64,000 bases of DNA, from assembly GCF_026625125.1 (NCBI RefSeq), contig NZ_CP113097.1:5628001-5692000 (forward strand), read 5' to 3'. This document shows positions 9,507 to 18,272 of the stretch, piece after piece. Under the pieces are notes generated by a model. That model saw nothing but the letters and a program-made list of their open reading frames with translations. It made no database searches and was not told the origin of the DNA. This DNA comes from Pseudomonas putida. GTDB lineage: Bacteria; Pseudomonadota; Gammaproteobacteria; Pseudomonadales; Pseudomonadaceae. Within the stretch, counting starts at the first letter, position 1; each line of letters starts with the position of its first letter. The position numbers and the translations under genes were made by a program.

Positions 9507-9890
9507 TCACTCGCCGATAGCGGCGCGGTAACCAGCAGCATCCAGGAGCTTGTCCAGCTCGGCCTTGTCGCTTGGCTTGAGCTTGAAGATCCAGGCGCCG
9601 TAAGGGTCTTCGTTGAGCAGCTCCGGGCTGTCGGCCAGCTCTTCGTTGACCGCGATCACCTCGCCACCCACCGGGGCATAGATATCCGAAGCGGCCTTGA
9701 CCGACTCGACCACGCCAGCCGCATCGCCGGCAGCGAATACTTTGCCAACCTCTGCCAGCTCCACGAACACCACATCACCCAGGGCCTCTTGAGCGTGGTC
9801 GCTGATGCCCACGGTCACAGTGCCGTCGGCTTCCAGGCGCGCCCACTCGTGGCTTTCGGCAAAACGCAGTTCGGCGGGGATATTGCTCAT
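9507..9890 (-). CDS. gcvH: Glycine cleavage system H protein
   Basis: A 127-residue lipoyl carrier protein. Lys65 in [14 protein letters not shown] is the lipoylation site and lies in the usual ES-K-A-S context. The small beta-barrel fold is recognisable from [21 protein letters not shown] to the end. It shuttles the aminomethyl group among P, T and L proteins. It lies 47 bp downstream of gcvT and upstream of gcvP on the same strand, so the three should be co-transcribed. The L protein (lipoamide dehydrogenase) is not in the window. Confidence 0.97.
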   Translation of the reverse strand: MSNIPAELRFAESHEWARLEADGTVTVGISDHAQEALGDVVFVELAEVGKVFAAGDAAGVVESVKAASDIYAPVGGEVIAVNEELADSPELLNEDPYGAWIFKLKPSDKAELDKLLDAAGYRAAIGE

Positions 9891-9937
9891 GTCTTGTATT
9901 CCTCGATTGGGTCAGCGGTCGGCCCGCCGTTGATTGT

Positions 9938-11020
9938 TCAGATCAGAATCTTGCCGTGACGCACGAAGGTCGGTTTGACCACCCGCACCGGGTACCACTT
10001 GCCGCGGATCTCGACCTCGGCGCGATCACCGGTGGCCATGGGTACACGCGCCAGGGCAATGGATTTGCTCAGCGTAGGAGAGAAACTACCACTGGTGATC
10101 TCCCCTTCGCCAATGCCGGCAACGCGAACCACCTGATGGGCGCGCAAAACACCGCGCTCCTCCAGCACCAGGCCGACCAATTTGTCCTGTACGCCGCGCT
10201 CGATTTCCGCCAGCAGGCCAGCGCGGCCGATGAAATCGCGCTCGGCCGGCTCCCAGGCGATGCTCCAGCCCAAGTTGGAGGTAAGCGGGGTGTGGGCTTC
10301 GTCGATGTCCTGGCCGTACAGGTTCATGCCGGCTTCCAGGCGCAAGGTGTCGCGGGCGCCAAGGCCACTGGGGGCGATGCCAGCGCCGACCAGGTCGTTG
10401 AAGAAGGCCACGGCCTCATGGCCCGGCAGGATGATTTCCAACCCGTCTTCACCGGTATAGCCGGTGCGGGCAATGAACCAGTCGCCCTCGCTCACCCCTT
10501 CGAACGGGCGCAGCTCACGGATGAGCGCAGCGCGCGCAGCGCTGAGCAAGGCAGCGACCTTATCGCGGGCCTGGGGCCCTTGGATGGCGAGGATGGCCAG
10601 GTCAGGGCGCACCTTGAACCCGACCGAAAAGCCGCTACTGTGGGCCTCCAGCCACGCCAGTACGTTGGCGCGGGTAGCGGCATTGGTGATCAGCCGGTAG
10701 CCATTTGCCGTGCGGTAGGCGATCAGGTCATCGATCACCCCGCCCTCCTCGTTGAGCAACGGGCTGTACAACGCCTTGCCGACACTGCCGAGGCGGGCAA
10801 CATCGTTGGCCAGCAAATGCTGCAGCCAGACGGTGGCATCGGTGCCATCGATGTCGATCACGGTCATGTGGGAAACATCGAACACCCCACAGTCACTGCG
10901 CACCTGATGGTGCTCTTCGACTTGCGAGCCGTAGTGCAGGGGCATGTCCCAGCCACCGAAATCGACTGTCTTGGCGCCTAGCGCCAGGTGCAAGTCGTAC
11001 AAAAGCGTGCGCTGTCCCAT
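9938..11020 (-). CDS. gcvT: Aminomethyltransferase, glycine cleavage T protein
   Basis: A 360-residue folate-dependent enzyme that releases ammonia from the H-bound aminomethyl group and forms 5,10-methylenetetrahydrofolate. The start MGQRTLLYDLHLALGAKTVDFGGWDMPLHY is the standard GcvT N-terminus, with GGAGAA in the right place; a 35-codon upstream extension in the same frame has no family match. Later motifs include DVSHM, YTGEDGLEI and the C-terminal EIRGKWYPVRVVKPTFVRHGK. First gene of gcvTHP. I saw no glycine riboswitch in the roughly 120 bases ahead of it. Confidence 0.95.
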   Translation of the reverse strand: MGQRTLLYDLHLALGAKTVDFGGWDMPLHYGSQVEEHHQVRSDCGVFDVSHMTVIDIDGTDATVWLQHLLANDVARLGSVGKALYSPLLNEEGGVIDDLIAYRTANGYRLITNAATRANVLAWLEAHSSGFSVGFKVRPDLAILAIQGPQARDKVAALLSAARAALIRELRPFEGVSEGDWFIARTGYTGEDGLEIILPGHEAVAFFNDLVGAGIAPSGLGARDTLRLEAGMNLYGQDIDEAHTPLTSNLGWSIAWEPAERDFIGRAGLLAEIERGVQDKLVGLVLEERGVLRAHQVVRVAGIGEGEITSGSFSPTLSKSIALARVPMATGDRAEVEIRGKWYPVRVVKPTFVRHGKILI

Positions 11021-11112
11021 GGGTTTCTCCTTCCGGGCGTGGCGAAGCGGCGGCGGTCGATGACGTTTGGTCGTCAGCTCTTCTTGTAGGACCCGTCGCG
11101 CGAATGCCGCGC

Positions 11113-11141
11113 ATTGTAGCCGCATGGGCGCGGGCTGGCAC
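11113..11141 (-). promoter_or_regulatory. Candidate sigma-70 promoter for gcvTHP
   Basis: Read on the minus strand, GTGCCA (11141-11136) and TACAAT (11118-11113) are separated by exactly 17 bp and match the -35 and -10 consensus in 4 and 5 of 6 positions. The -10 lies about 93 bp before the gcvT start. It abuts the 3' end of the iron permease gene. Confidence 0.45.
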
Positions 11142-11143
11142 CC

Positions 11144-12793
11144 TCAGTGACTGTGACCTGGGCGCCTGGCTGAACGACGAATCAGGCCGATGACCGGCAG
11201 CAGGCCAACCAGCACCAAGGTCAAGGCAGGCAGTGAGGCACGGGCCCACTCGCCTTCACTGGTCATCTCGAACACCCGTACGGCGAGGGTATCCCAGCCG
11301 AAGGGCCGCATCAGCAATGTCGCGGGCATTTCCTTGAGCACATCGACGAACACCAGCAGTGCGGCACTGAGTGCACCGGGAACCAGCAGCGGCATATACA
11401 CTTTGAAAAACAATCTCGCCCCTCCCACACCCAGGCTCCGTGAAACCTCGGGCAACGACGGGCGAATGCGCTCCAGGCTGCCTTCCAGTGGCCCATAGGC
11501 CACGGCGATGAAACGTACCAGATAGGCCACCAGCAATGCCGCGAGGCTGCCCAGCAGCAAGGGCTTGCCTGCCCCGCCCAGCCACGTCGAAAGGGGAATC
11601 ACCAGGTGGTTGTCCAGGTAACTGAAGGCCAGCATGATCGAAACCGCCAGCACAGAGCCGGGCAAGGCATAGCCCAGGTTGGCCAGGCCGACCCCGGCAC
11701 GGATGCCGCCAGTCGGCGCCTGGCGCCGTGCAAAGGCCAGCACCAGCGCGACGCACACCGTGATCAGGGCTGCCATGGCGCCCAGGTACAGGGTGTGCAG
11801 CACCAGGCCGAAATAGCGCTCGTCCAGGTCATGCCGCCCACGCTGCCAGAACCATACCAGCAGCTGCAGCACCGGGATGACGAAGGCACAGGCAAATACC
11901 AGCAGGCACCAGCCACTGGCCAGCAGTGCCTTCACCCCGCGCAGGTGATAGAGGGCCTGACCCCGAGGGCGTTCATTGGCGCTGCGCGAGGCACCACGAG
12001 CGCGGCGCTCTGCGTACAGCACCAGCATGACCGCCAGCAACAGCAGGCTGGCCAGCTGGGCCGCGCTGGACAGGCTGAAGAAGCCATACCAGGTCTTGTA
12101 GATGGCAGTGGTGAACGTGTCGAAATTGAACACCGCCACCGCGCCAAAATCTGCCAAGGTCTCCATCAGGGCCAGGACGATGCCTGCGCCGATGGCCGGC
12201 CGCGCCATGGGCAGGGCAACCCGCCAGAAGGCTTGCAGCGGCGAAAGGCCCAGCACCCGCGCCGCTTCCATGAGCCCCTTGCCCTGGGCCAGGAATGCCG
12301 TGCGTGCGAGCAGGTAGACATACGGGTAGAACACCAGCACCAGTACCACAATCACCCCGCCGGTGGAGCGCACCCGCGGCAGGCGCATGGGCCCGAACAC
12401 TTCACGCAAGGCGCTCTGCACGGGGCCGGCGAAATCAAGCAGGCCGACGAAGACGAACGCCAAGACATAGGCGGGGATGGCAAACGGCAGCATCAGTGCC
12501 CAGTCCAGCCAGCGCCTGCCGGGGAACTGGCAAAGGCTGGTGAGCCAGGCCAGGCTCACGCCGAGCACGGTGACGCCTGCGCCTACGCCCGCCACCAAGG
12601 TCAATGTGTTGCCGAGCAGGCGGCTCATCTGGGTGTCGAGCAGGTGCGACCAGATCTGCACGTCGATCGATTGCCAGGACAGCAGCAAGACGCTCAAGGG
12701 CAGGAGCACGAGGGCGGCGATCAGGATGACCGGGAGGTACCAGCGGCGTTGAGGAGCGTGGGGCAAGGCAACTGTCTCTGTGGCAGATGGCAA
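11144..12793 (-). CDS. Fe(III) ABC transporter permease, two-domain (FbpB/HitB type)
   Basis: A 549-residue inner-membrane protein with about 12 hydrophobic segments in two homologous halves, each carrying an EAA loop for contact with the ATPase: EAARVLGLSPLQAFWRVALP in the first and EVSRSLGVGGARLFFKVYMP in the second. This is the fused permease of ferric-iron importers. No ATG occurs at the N-terminus; the start is taken as TTG at 12793, with another TTG at 12766 as an alternative, and neither has a clear ribosome site. It lies downstream of the binding protein after a 63-bp gap holding two hairpins. No ATPase gene of the FbpC type is adjacent. Confidence 0.88.
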   Translation of the reverse strand: MPSATETVALPHAPQRRWYLPVILIAALVLLPLSVLLLSWQSIDVQIWSHLLDTQMSRLLGNTLTLVAGVGAGVTVLGVSLAWLTSLCQFPGRRWLDWALMLPFAIPAYVLAFVFVGLLDFAGPVQSALREVFGPMRLPRVRSTGGVIVVLVLVFYPYVYLLARTAFLAQGKGLMEAARVLGLSPLQAFWRVALPMARPAIGAGIVLALMETLADFGAVAVFNFDTFTTAIYKTWYGFFSLSSAAQLASLLLLAVMLVLYAERRARGASRSANERPRGQALYHLRGVKALLASGWCLLVFACAFVIPVLQLLVWFWQRGRHDLDERYFGLVLHTLYLGAMAALITVCVALVLAFARRQAPTGGIRAGVGLANLGYALPGSVLAVSIMLAFSYLDNHLVIPLSTWLGGAGKPLLLGSLAALLVAYLVRFIAVAYGPLEGSLERIRPSLPEVSRSLGVGGARLFFKVYMPLLVPGALSAALLVFVDVLKEMPATLLMRPFGWDTLAVRVFEMTSEGEWARASLPALTLVLVGLLPVIGLIRRSARRPGHSH

Positions 12794-12799
12794 CCGCTG

Positions 12800-12836
12800 C
12801 GCGGGCTTGCCCCGCGAAGAGGCCCCTGCGGGCCTC
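12800..12836. terminator. Tandem hairpins between iron binding protein and permease genes
   Basis: Two adjacent stem-loops: CGCGGG/CCCGCG (12800-12816) and GAGGCCC/GGGCCTC with a 4-base loop (12819-12836). They fill most of the 63-bp gap downstream of the binding-protein gene. They probably cause partial termination or protect the upstream mRNA, giving more binding protein than permease, as is usual for ABC importers. Confidence 0.55.
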
Positions 12837-12856
12837 AGAAGGATAAAGCCTGGGGC

Positions 12857-13858
12857 TTAGTTCCAGCCAGCCCGATCCATCAAGCGAATGGCCTCGGCCT
12901 GGCGTTTGCCCGCCACCTCGACCGGAATGCTGTCAGCCTTGAAGCTGCCCCATGCCTGGACCTCGTCCGATGGCTTGACCTTCGGATTGGCCGGGAACTC
13001 CTGGTTGATGTCGGCGAACAGCTTTTGCGCCTGCTCCCCGGTCATCCACTCCACCAGCTTCTTGGCCGCTTGCGGATGCGGTGCGTGCTTGGTCAGGCCG
13101 ATACCGGACAGGTTGACGTGCACGCCACGGTCACCCTGGTTAGGCCAGAAGATCTTCACGGGCAGGTCCGGGTTCTGCTTGTGCAGGCGGCCGTAGTAGT
13201 AAGTGTTCACCACCCCCACATCGCACTGGCCGGCCTCGATGGCCTGGATAACCGAGTTGTCGTCAGAGAACACGTCGGTAGACAGGTTGTTGACCCACCC
13301 TTTGACGATCTGTTCGGTCTTGGCCTCGCCATGGTTCTCGATCAGGGTGGCGGTCAGCGACTGGTTGTAGACCTTCTTCGCCGTGCGCAGGCACAGGCGC
13401 CCTTCCCACTGCTTGTCTGCCAGTGCCTCGTAGGTGCTCAGCTCTTCAGGCTTGACGCGCTCGGTGGAGTAGATGATGGTCCGTGCACGCAGGCTCAGGC
13501 CGGTCCATTCATGGGACGAGGCGCGATACTGAGCGGGGATGTTCTGGTCGATGATGGTCGACTCGATGGGCTGCAGGATACCCATCTGCTCGGCCTGCCA
13601 CAGGTTACCGGCATCGACGGTCAGCAGCAGGTCGGCCACCCCGTTGTCGCCCTCGGCCTTGATGCGTTGCATCAGCGGGGCTTCTTTGTCGGTGATGAAC
13701 TTGATCTTGACGCCGGTCTCGGCGGTGTAGGCGTCGAACACCGGCTTGATCAGCTCGTCGATGCGCGAGGAGTACACCACTACTTCGTCCGCCGCCTGGG
13801 CGTTGCCGCCCAACAGCGTCAGGGCCAGGGCGGCCAGTAGGGGCTTGCGTGGCAACAT
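12857..13858 (-). CDS. Fe(III) ABC transporter periplasmic binding protein (FbpA/HitA type)
   Basis: A 333-residue exported protein. The signal peptide is [22 protein letters not shown], cleaved before [10 protein letters not shown]. The family pattern [24 protein letters not shown] opens the mature part, and [12 protein letters not shown] holds the tyrosine cluster that ligates ferric iron in FbpA proteins. The start at 13858 has a GAGGAG site; the longer frame to 13921 would read through the Fur-box-like sequence. It precedes the permease gene in an iron-import operon. Confidence 0.92.
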   Translation of the reverse strand: MLPRKPLLAALALTLLGGNAQAADEVVVYSSRIDELIKPVFDAYTAETGVKIKFITDKEAPLMQRIKAEGDNGVADLLLTVDAGNLWQAEQMGILQPIESTIIDQNIPAQYRASSHEWTGLSLRARTIIYSTERVKPEELSTYEALADKQWEGRLCLRTAKKVYNQSLTATLIENHGEAKTEQIVKGWVNNLSTDVFSDDNSVIQAIEAGQCDVGVVNTYYYGRLHKQNPDLPVKIFWPNQGDRGVHVNLSGIGLTKHAPHPQAAKKLVEWMTGEQAQKLFADINQEFPANPKVKPSDEVQAWGSFKADSIPVEVAGKRQAEAIRLMDRAGWN

Positions 13859-13890
13859 GGGATGCACTCCTCGAATCGTATGAGAGGCGC

Positions 13891-13911
13891 AAATGGTAGT
13901 GAATCCCATTT
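13891..13911 (-). promoter_or_regulatory. Probable Fur box
   Basis: The 21 bases from 13891 to 13911 match the Pseudomonas Fur consensus (AAATGAGAATCATTATCATT plus T) in 17 of 21 positions by my hand alignment, with AAATGG and CCATTT as symmetric ends. It lies 33-53 bp upstream of the binding-protein start, where it would block transcription in iron-replete cells. The gene function fits iron control. Confidence 0.65.
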
Positions 13912-13989
13912 TCTGGCTCACCTACCCAGCCGTTACCAGATGTTGCAAGGGTACCCTGCTGCTTCCAGCAATGGCCCTGTGTCGCGAAA

Positions 13990-14006
13990 GGGCCGCAAAG
14001 CGGCCC
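13990..14006 (-). terminator. Terminator of the pepP-ubiH-ubiI operon
   Basis: GGGCCGC and GCGGCCC pair around a 3-base loop just beyond the ubiI stop at 14014; on the minus strand the stem is followed by TTTCG, a short T-run. Confidence 0.6.
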
Positions 14007-14013
14007 CTCAATC

Positions 14014-15237
14014 TCAAGGCTTGGCCAGGTCCGGCAAGTCGCCTGAAAGCCCCAACGCCTGGCGCACGAACAGCGCCTTGGCCTCGGGCATTTGCTGCAC
14101 CAGCTTCAGGCCGCTGTTACGCAACCAGCGCAACGGCAGCGGGTTGGCCTGGAACAGCCGCTCAAAGCCCTCCATCGCAGCCATCAACGCCAGGTTGTGC
14201 GGCATGCGTCGGCGCTCATAACGGCTGAGCACTTTCACATCGGCCAGCCGTTCACCACGCTCGCACGCCTTCGCCAGCACCTCGGCCAGTACCGCTGCAT
14301 CGAGAAAACCCAGGTTCACGCCTTGCCCAGCCAGCGGATGAATGGTGTGCGCGGCATCACCGATCAGTGCCAGCCCCTCATCCACGTAGCGCTTGGCGTG
14401 GCGCTGACGCAACGGCACACAGACCCGAGGGTCGGCGTGCAGCACTTGGCCCAGTCGCCCCTCGAAGCCACGCTCCAAGGCCTTGAGGAAAGCGTGATCA
14501 TCCAGCGCCATCAACTGCTCGGCCTGCTCGGGCGTGGTCGACCATACGATCGAGCACCAGCCCTGCTGGCCGTCTCGCGACAAGGGCAAAAAGGCCAGCG
14601 GCCCTTCATCGGTGAAGCGCTGCCAGGCAGTGGCCTGGTGTGCAGCGCTGCAGCGCACGCTGGTTACGATGGCGTGGTGCAGGTAATCCCATTCACGGGT
14701 CTGGCAGCCGGCCAGGCGCCGCACCGCCGAATTGGCACCGTCGGCAGCCACCACCAGCGGCGCCCGCAGGCGGCGACCATCGGCCAGGGTCAGCAACCAC
14801 TCATCGCCAGAACGGCGCATCTGCTCCAGGCGGGCGTTGGGCAGCAGGCCGATATCGCTGTCATGCAGGCGCTCCAGCAGGCCATCCTGCACCACCCGGT
14901 TTTCGACGATATGGCCAAGCACCTGCGCGTGCACGCTGGCGGCGGAGAAGTGAATCTGCCCAGTGCCGCTGCCGTCCCAGACATGCATGTCCGAGTAGGG
15001 CGAAACACGCCGTTTGGCAATTTCTTCCCAGGCGCCCAACCGCTCGAGGATGCGCTGGCTGGCCGCCGAGAGGGCGCTGACCCGCGCCTCGAATGGCGCA
15101 TCGCTGTCAAACGGCTTCACCGTCAGCGAGCCACCGTCGAGCAGGAGTATTTCCAGGCCACTGTGGCGCAACGCCAAGGCCAAGGCGCTGCCGACCATAC
15201 CAGCACCGACAATCAACAGATCTGCGCGCATTTCCAT
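14014..15237 (-). CDS. ubiI: FAD-dependent ubiquinone hydroxylase, UbiI/VisC type
   Basis: A 407-residue flavoprotein monooxygenase of the UbiH/UbiI/UbiF family. It has the N-terminal GAGMVGSALALAL dinucleotide motif, the DG motif AADGANSAVRR, and the GDAAHTIHPLAGQGVNLGFLDA signature that contacts FAD ribityl. These enzymes hydroxylate the aromatic ring of ubiquinone precursors; C5 hydroxylation (UbiI) is inferred from its place beside ubiH and from similarity to VisC. A second ATG two codons downstream is a possible start. It is the last gene of an operon, 3 bp after the DUF4442 gene, and is followed by a terminator. Confidence 0.85.
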   Translation of the reverse strand: MEMRADLLIVGAGMVGSALALALRHSGLEILLLDGGSLTVKPFDSDAPFEARVSALSAASQRILERLGAWEEIAKRRVSPYSDMHVWDGSGTGQIHFSAASVHAQVLGHIVENRVVQDGLLERLHDSDIGLLPNARLEQMRRSGDEWLLTLADGRRLRAPLVVAADGANSAVRRLAGCQTREWDYLHHAIVTSVRCSAAHQATAWQRFTDEGPLAFLPLSRDGQQGWCSIVWSTTPEQAEQLMALDDHAFLKALERGFEGRLGQVLHADPRVCVPLRQRHAKRYVDEGLALIGDAAHTIHPLAGQGVNLGFLDAAVLAEVLAKACERGERLADVKVLSRYERRRMPHNLALMAAMEGFERLFQANPLPLRWLRNSGLKLVQQMPEAKALFVRQALGLSGDLPDLAKP

Positions 15238-15240
15238 GCC

Positions 15241-15723
15241 TTACGCCTGCCTCGCTTGCGGCTTTAGCCGCACGTATAGGGTTTTATCGACCCGCGCCAC
15301 CAGCTCGCCGGCACCGTCACAGACATCGACCTGCAAACGTGGCAGGTATTTCTTGCCGCCGGCGGTCTGCTGGCGGATCTCATCCAGCAGTGCGTCTTCG
15401 ATGTGGAAATCGGCGTACACCGGGCCTTTGCCGGGTGTGATGAAATCAATGCTGGCAGCCTTGTCCCAGACAATGTACTCACGGCCCAGCAGTTCGATCA
15501 GCATCAGCATGTAGAACGGATCGACCATCGAATACAAGCTACCGCCAAACTGGGTACCGACGTAGTTGCGGTTCCAGCGCGTCAACTTCATGCGCACCCT
15601 GACACTGCGCATGTCTGGGCTGATGTGCTGAATGCGAATGCCAGCACCCAGGTACGGTGGGTAAAGGTTCAGCAGCCAGCGCAACATGCGCGCCCGTCGC
15701 GCCAGCTTGCGCGGGTTGCTCAT
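15241..15723 (-). CDS. DUF4442 hot-dog fold protein, thioesterase-like
   Basis: A 160-residue cytosolic protein with the DUF4442 hot-dog pattern: NRNYVGTQFGGSLYSMVDPFYMLMLIELLG, with an Asn-His-type active region less clear than in true thioesterases, and a C-terminal strand DGAGELVARVDKTLYVRLKP. It overlaps ubiH by 4 bp and ends 3 bp before ubiI, so it is translated together with two ubiquinone hydroxylases. Whether it hydrolyses an acyl-CoA or works in quinone synthesis is unknown; the tight placement favours a link, but that is inference. Confidence 0.82.
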   Translation of the reverse strand: MSNPRKLARRARMLRWLLNLYPPYLGAGIRIQHISPDMRSVRVRMKLTRWNRNYVGTQFGGSLYSMVDPFYMLMLIELLGREYIVWDKAASIDFITPGKGPVYADFHIEDALLDEIRQQTAGGKKYLPRLQVDVCDGAGELVARVDKTLYVRLKPQARQA

Positions 15724-16919
15724 GCCTGACCCCGCGGATCAGGGCGGGTGCCCAAGCCCATGGCCTGGCGGGCGAACCAGCTTCTTGCCGGCGGCAGCAA
15801 GTCGAGCCCAAGCAAACCGATGTTGCGCCCAGCGGCCAACAATGGCTGGTTGCTGCCGAACAGGCGGGTGACCTGGTCGGAAAAACCGATGGTCATGGCC
15901 TGATCGAGTTGCTGGCGTCGATGGTACGCCTGCAGGGTCGCCAGATCGCCTGGCTGCTGCGGGCCGGCCAGCAGCGCGTCGGCCAGCGACTGCACGTCAC
16001 GCAGCGACAGGTTGAAGCCCTGCCCGGCAATGGGGTGCAGGCTGTGCGCGGCATTGCCTAATACAACCAGATGAGGGCGCACCTGCTCCTGGGCTTCGAC
16101 CAGTGCCAGCGGGTAAAGATGCCGTGCGCCGACCTGGCGCAGAGCGCCGAGGCGATAGCCGAATACATCCTGAAGCTCGCGCAGGAAGCTGCGCTCGTCG
16201 ATCTCGGCCAGGCGCTTGGCGTCCATACCCTGACGGGTCCAGACCAACGCACAGCGATTCTCGGGCAGCGGCAGCAGTGCCATGGGGCCTTGCTCGGTAA
16301 AACGCTCGAAGGCTTGCCCGCGATGGGATTCGCCTGGGGTGATGTTGGCGATCAGCGCGCTCTGCTCGTACGGCGTGCGCCGCACATGGATGCCCAATTG
16401 CTCGCGCAAGCCCGAGCGGCCACCGTCGGCCAGCACTGCCAGGTCGCACTCCAGGCTGGTGTCATCGTCCAGCTGCAAGCGATAACCACCGGCAACAGCC
16501 TGCATCGCCTTCACTTCGGCCGGGCAGCGCCAGCTCACCACCTCACTGTCCAGCCCTTGCCAAAGGCACTGGCCAAGCCAGGCGTTCTCGACCACGTAGC
16601 CCAACGCTGGCACACCCTCCTCCAGCGCATCCAGGCGGGTGCAGCCAAAGCGCCCACGGTCCGAGACCTGAATTTGCCGGATCGGCTCGGCGCGCGGGCT
16701 GATCGCTTGCCACATGCCCAGGTGCTGATAGATCTGCCGGGTACCGAACGATAGCGCAGAGGAGCGTGCATCATAGCTGGGCTGGAAGCTGTCGCCCGGG
16801 GCGAACGGCTCGATCAGCAGGATCTTCCAGCCACGCGCCTTGGCGCCAGCCTGCAGGGCCAGCGCCAGGCTGGCGCCGACCAGGCCGCCACCAATGATCG
16901 CCAGGTTGACTCGATTCAT
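15720..16919 (-). CDS. ubiH: 2-octaprenyl-6-methoxyphenol hydroxylase
   Basis: A 399-residue FAD monooxygenase for C1 hydroxylation in ubiquinone synthesis. IIGGGLVGASLALAL binds ADP, VLADGGRSGLREQLG is the DG motif, and GNAAHSLHPIAGQGFNLSLRD is the second FAD signature. It overlaps pepP by 4 bp at its start and the DUF4442 gene by 4 bp at its end, in the order ygfB-pepP-ubiH-DUF4442-ubiI, which extends the ygfB-pepP-ubiH-ubiI arrangement of E. coli. Confidence 0.93.
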   Translation of the reverse strand: MNRVNLAIIGGGLVGASLALALQAGAKARGWKILLIEPFAPGDSFQPSYDARSSALSFGTRQIYQHLGMWQAISPRAEPIRQIQVSDRGRFGCTRLDALEEGVPALGYVVENAWLGQCLWQGLDSEVVSWRCPAEVKAMQAVAGGYRLQLDDDTSLECDLAVLADGGRSGLREQLGIHVRRTPYEQSALIANITPGESHRGQAFERFTEQGPMALLPLPENRCALVWTRQGMDAKRLAEIDERSFLRELQDVFGYRLGALRQVGARHLYPLALVEAQEQVRPHLVVLGNAAHSLHPIAGQGFNLSLRDVQSLADALLAGPQQPGDLATLQAYHRRQQLDQAMTIGFSDQVTRLFGSNQPLLAAGRNIGLLGLDLLPPARSWFARQAMGLGTRPDPRGQA

Positions 16920-18250
16920 GCCGCGTCCTTACGTGCCGCCAGCATCAGCGCCTCGATCTCGGCGACCGTCCGGGGCACGCCCGACGTCAGAATTTCACAA
17001 CCTTGCCTGGTCACCACCACGTCGTCCTCGATCCTTACGCCGATGCCACGCCATTTCTTCGCGACCTGCTGATTGTCGGCGGCAATGTAGATACCCGGTT
17101 CGACGGTCAGCGCCATGCCGGGCTCCAGCACTCGCCACTGGCCGCCGACCTTGTACTCGCCCACATCGTGCACATCCATGCCGAGCCAGTGCCCGGCACG
17201 GTGCATGTAGAAGGCGCGGTACGCTTCACTTTCGATCAGCGCCTGCACCTTGCCCTTGAGCAACCCCAACTCCACCAGCCCTTCGGTGATCACCCGCACG
17301 GTCGCTTCGTGGGCGTGGTTCCAGTGCTTGCCGGGAGCAATTTCGGCGAAGGCAGCGGCCTGGGCCTTGAGCACCAATTCATAAATGGCCTTCTGCTCAG
17401 GCGAAAAACGCCCACTGACCGGGAAGGTGCGGGTGATGTCGCTGGCATAGCAATCGATTTCGCAACCGGCGTCGATCAGCACCAGGTCACCGTCCTTGAG
17501 CGCGGCATTGTTTTCTTGATAGTGCAGGATACAGCCATTGCGGCCAGCCGCGACGATCGACCCGTAGGCTGGCATTCTTGCCCCACCCTTACGGAATTCG
17601 TAGTCCAGCTCGGCTTCCAGGCTGTACTCGTGCAGCCCTGCCCGGCAGGCCTGCATGGCCCGCACATGTGCGCGTGCGGAAATGTCTGCAGCGGCGCGCA
17701 TCACTTTCACTTCCGCCGCTGATTTATACAGACGCATGTCGTGCAGCAGATGATCCAGGGCAACGAACTCGTTGGGAGGCTGGGCGCCAAGGCGCGCCTT
17801 GGAGCGGATCACGTTGATCCAGTCCATCAGCCGGCGGTCGAACTCGGGGTTGCTGCCCATGGCGCTGTAGACCCGTTCGCGACCTTCGATGAGGCCTGGG
17901 AGGATCTCGTCGATGTCGGTGATCGGGAAGGCATCGTCCGCGCCAAAGTCGCGGATGGCACCTTCCTGGCCGGCCCGCAGGCCGTCCCATAGCTCACGCT
18001 CGGGATTACGCTCGCGGCAGAACAGTACGTACTCGCCATGCTCGCGCCCCGGGATCAGCGCAATCACCGCCTCCGGCTCCGGGAAGCCGCTCAGGTACTG
18101 GAAATCGCTGTCCTGGCGGTACACGTGTTCGACATCGCGGTTACGAATGGCGACCGCGGCAGCCGGCAGGATGGCAATGCTGTTGGGGACCATCTGCGCC
18201 ATCAGCGCCTTGCGCCGACGGGCATATTCGGCCTTGGGTATGCGGCTCAT
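16916..18250 (-). CDS. pepP: Xaa-Pro aminopeptidase P
   Basis: A 444-residue metallopeptidase that removes N-terminal residues preceding proline. The creatinase-type N domain (about 1-170) is followed by the pita-bread domain with all five dimanganese ligands: two Asp in LVLIDAGCEIDCYASDITRT, His in MHRAGHWLGMDVHDVG, Glu in ALTVEPGIYI, and Glu in GVRIEDDVVVT. The start MSRIPKAEYARRRKALM matches the family. The frame extends 77 codons further upstream into ygfB with no protein similarity. It lies 22 bp after ygfB and overlaps ubiH by 4 bp. Confidence 0.96.
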   Translation of the reverse strand: MSRIPKAEYARRRKALMAQMVPNSIAILPAAAVAIRNRDVEHVYRQDSDFQYLSGFPEPEAVIALIPGREHGEYVLFCRERNPERELWDGLRAGQEGAIRDFGADDAFPITDIDEILPGLIEGRERVYSAMGSNPEFDRRLMDWINVIRSKARLGAQPPNEFVALDHLLHDMRLYKSAAEVKVMRAAADISARAHVRAMQACRAGLHEYSLEAELDYEFRKGGARMPAYGSIVAAGRNGCILHYQENNAALKDGDLVLIDAGCEIDCYASDITRTFPVSGRFSPEQKAIYELVLKAQAAAFAEIAPGKHWNHAHEATVRVITEGLVELGLLKGKVQALIESEAYRAFYMHRAGHWLGMDVHDVGEYKVGGQWRVLEPGMALTVEPGIYIAADNQQVAKKWRGIGVRIEDDVVVTRQGCEILTSGVPRTVAEIEALMLAARKDAA

Positions 18251-18272
18251 GGGCAGGACTACCCCCGGTTGA

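Noticed and set aside
11021..11143. Possible glycine riboswitch before gcvT
   Set aside because: Only about 120 bases are available, and no tandem aptamer pattern is visible; a plain promoter candidate fits better.
11606..13840. 744-codon plus-strand frame over the iron transporter genes
   Set aside because: Antisense to a permease and binding protein with clear motifs; Gln/His/Arg-rich sequence typical of shadows.
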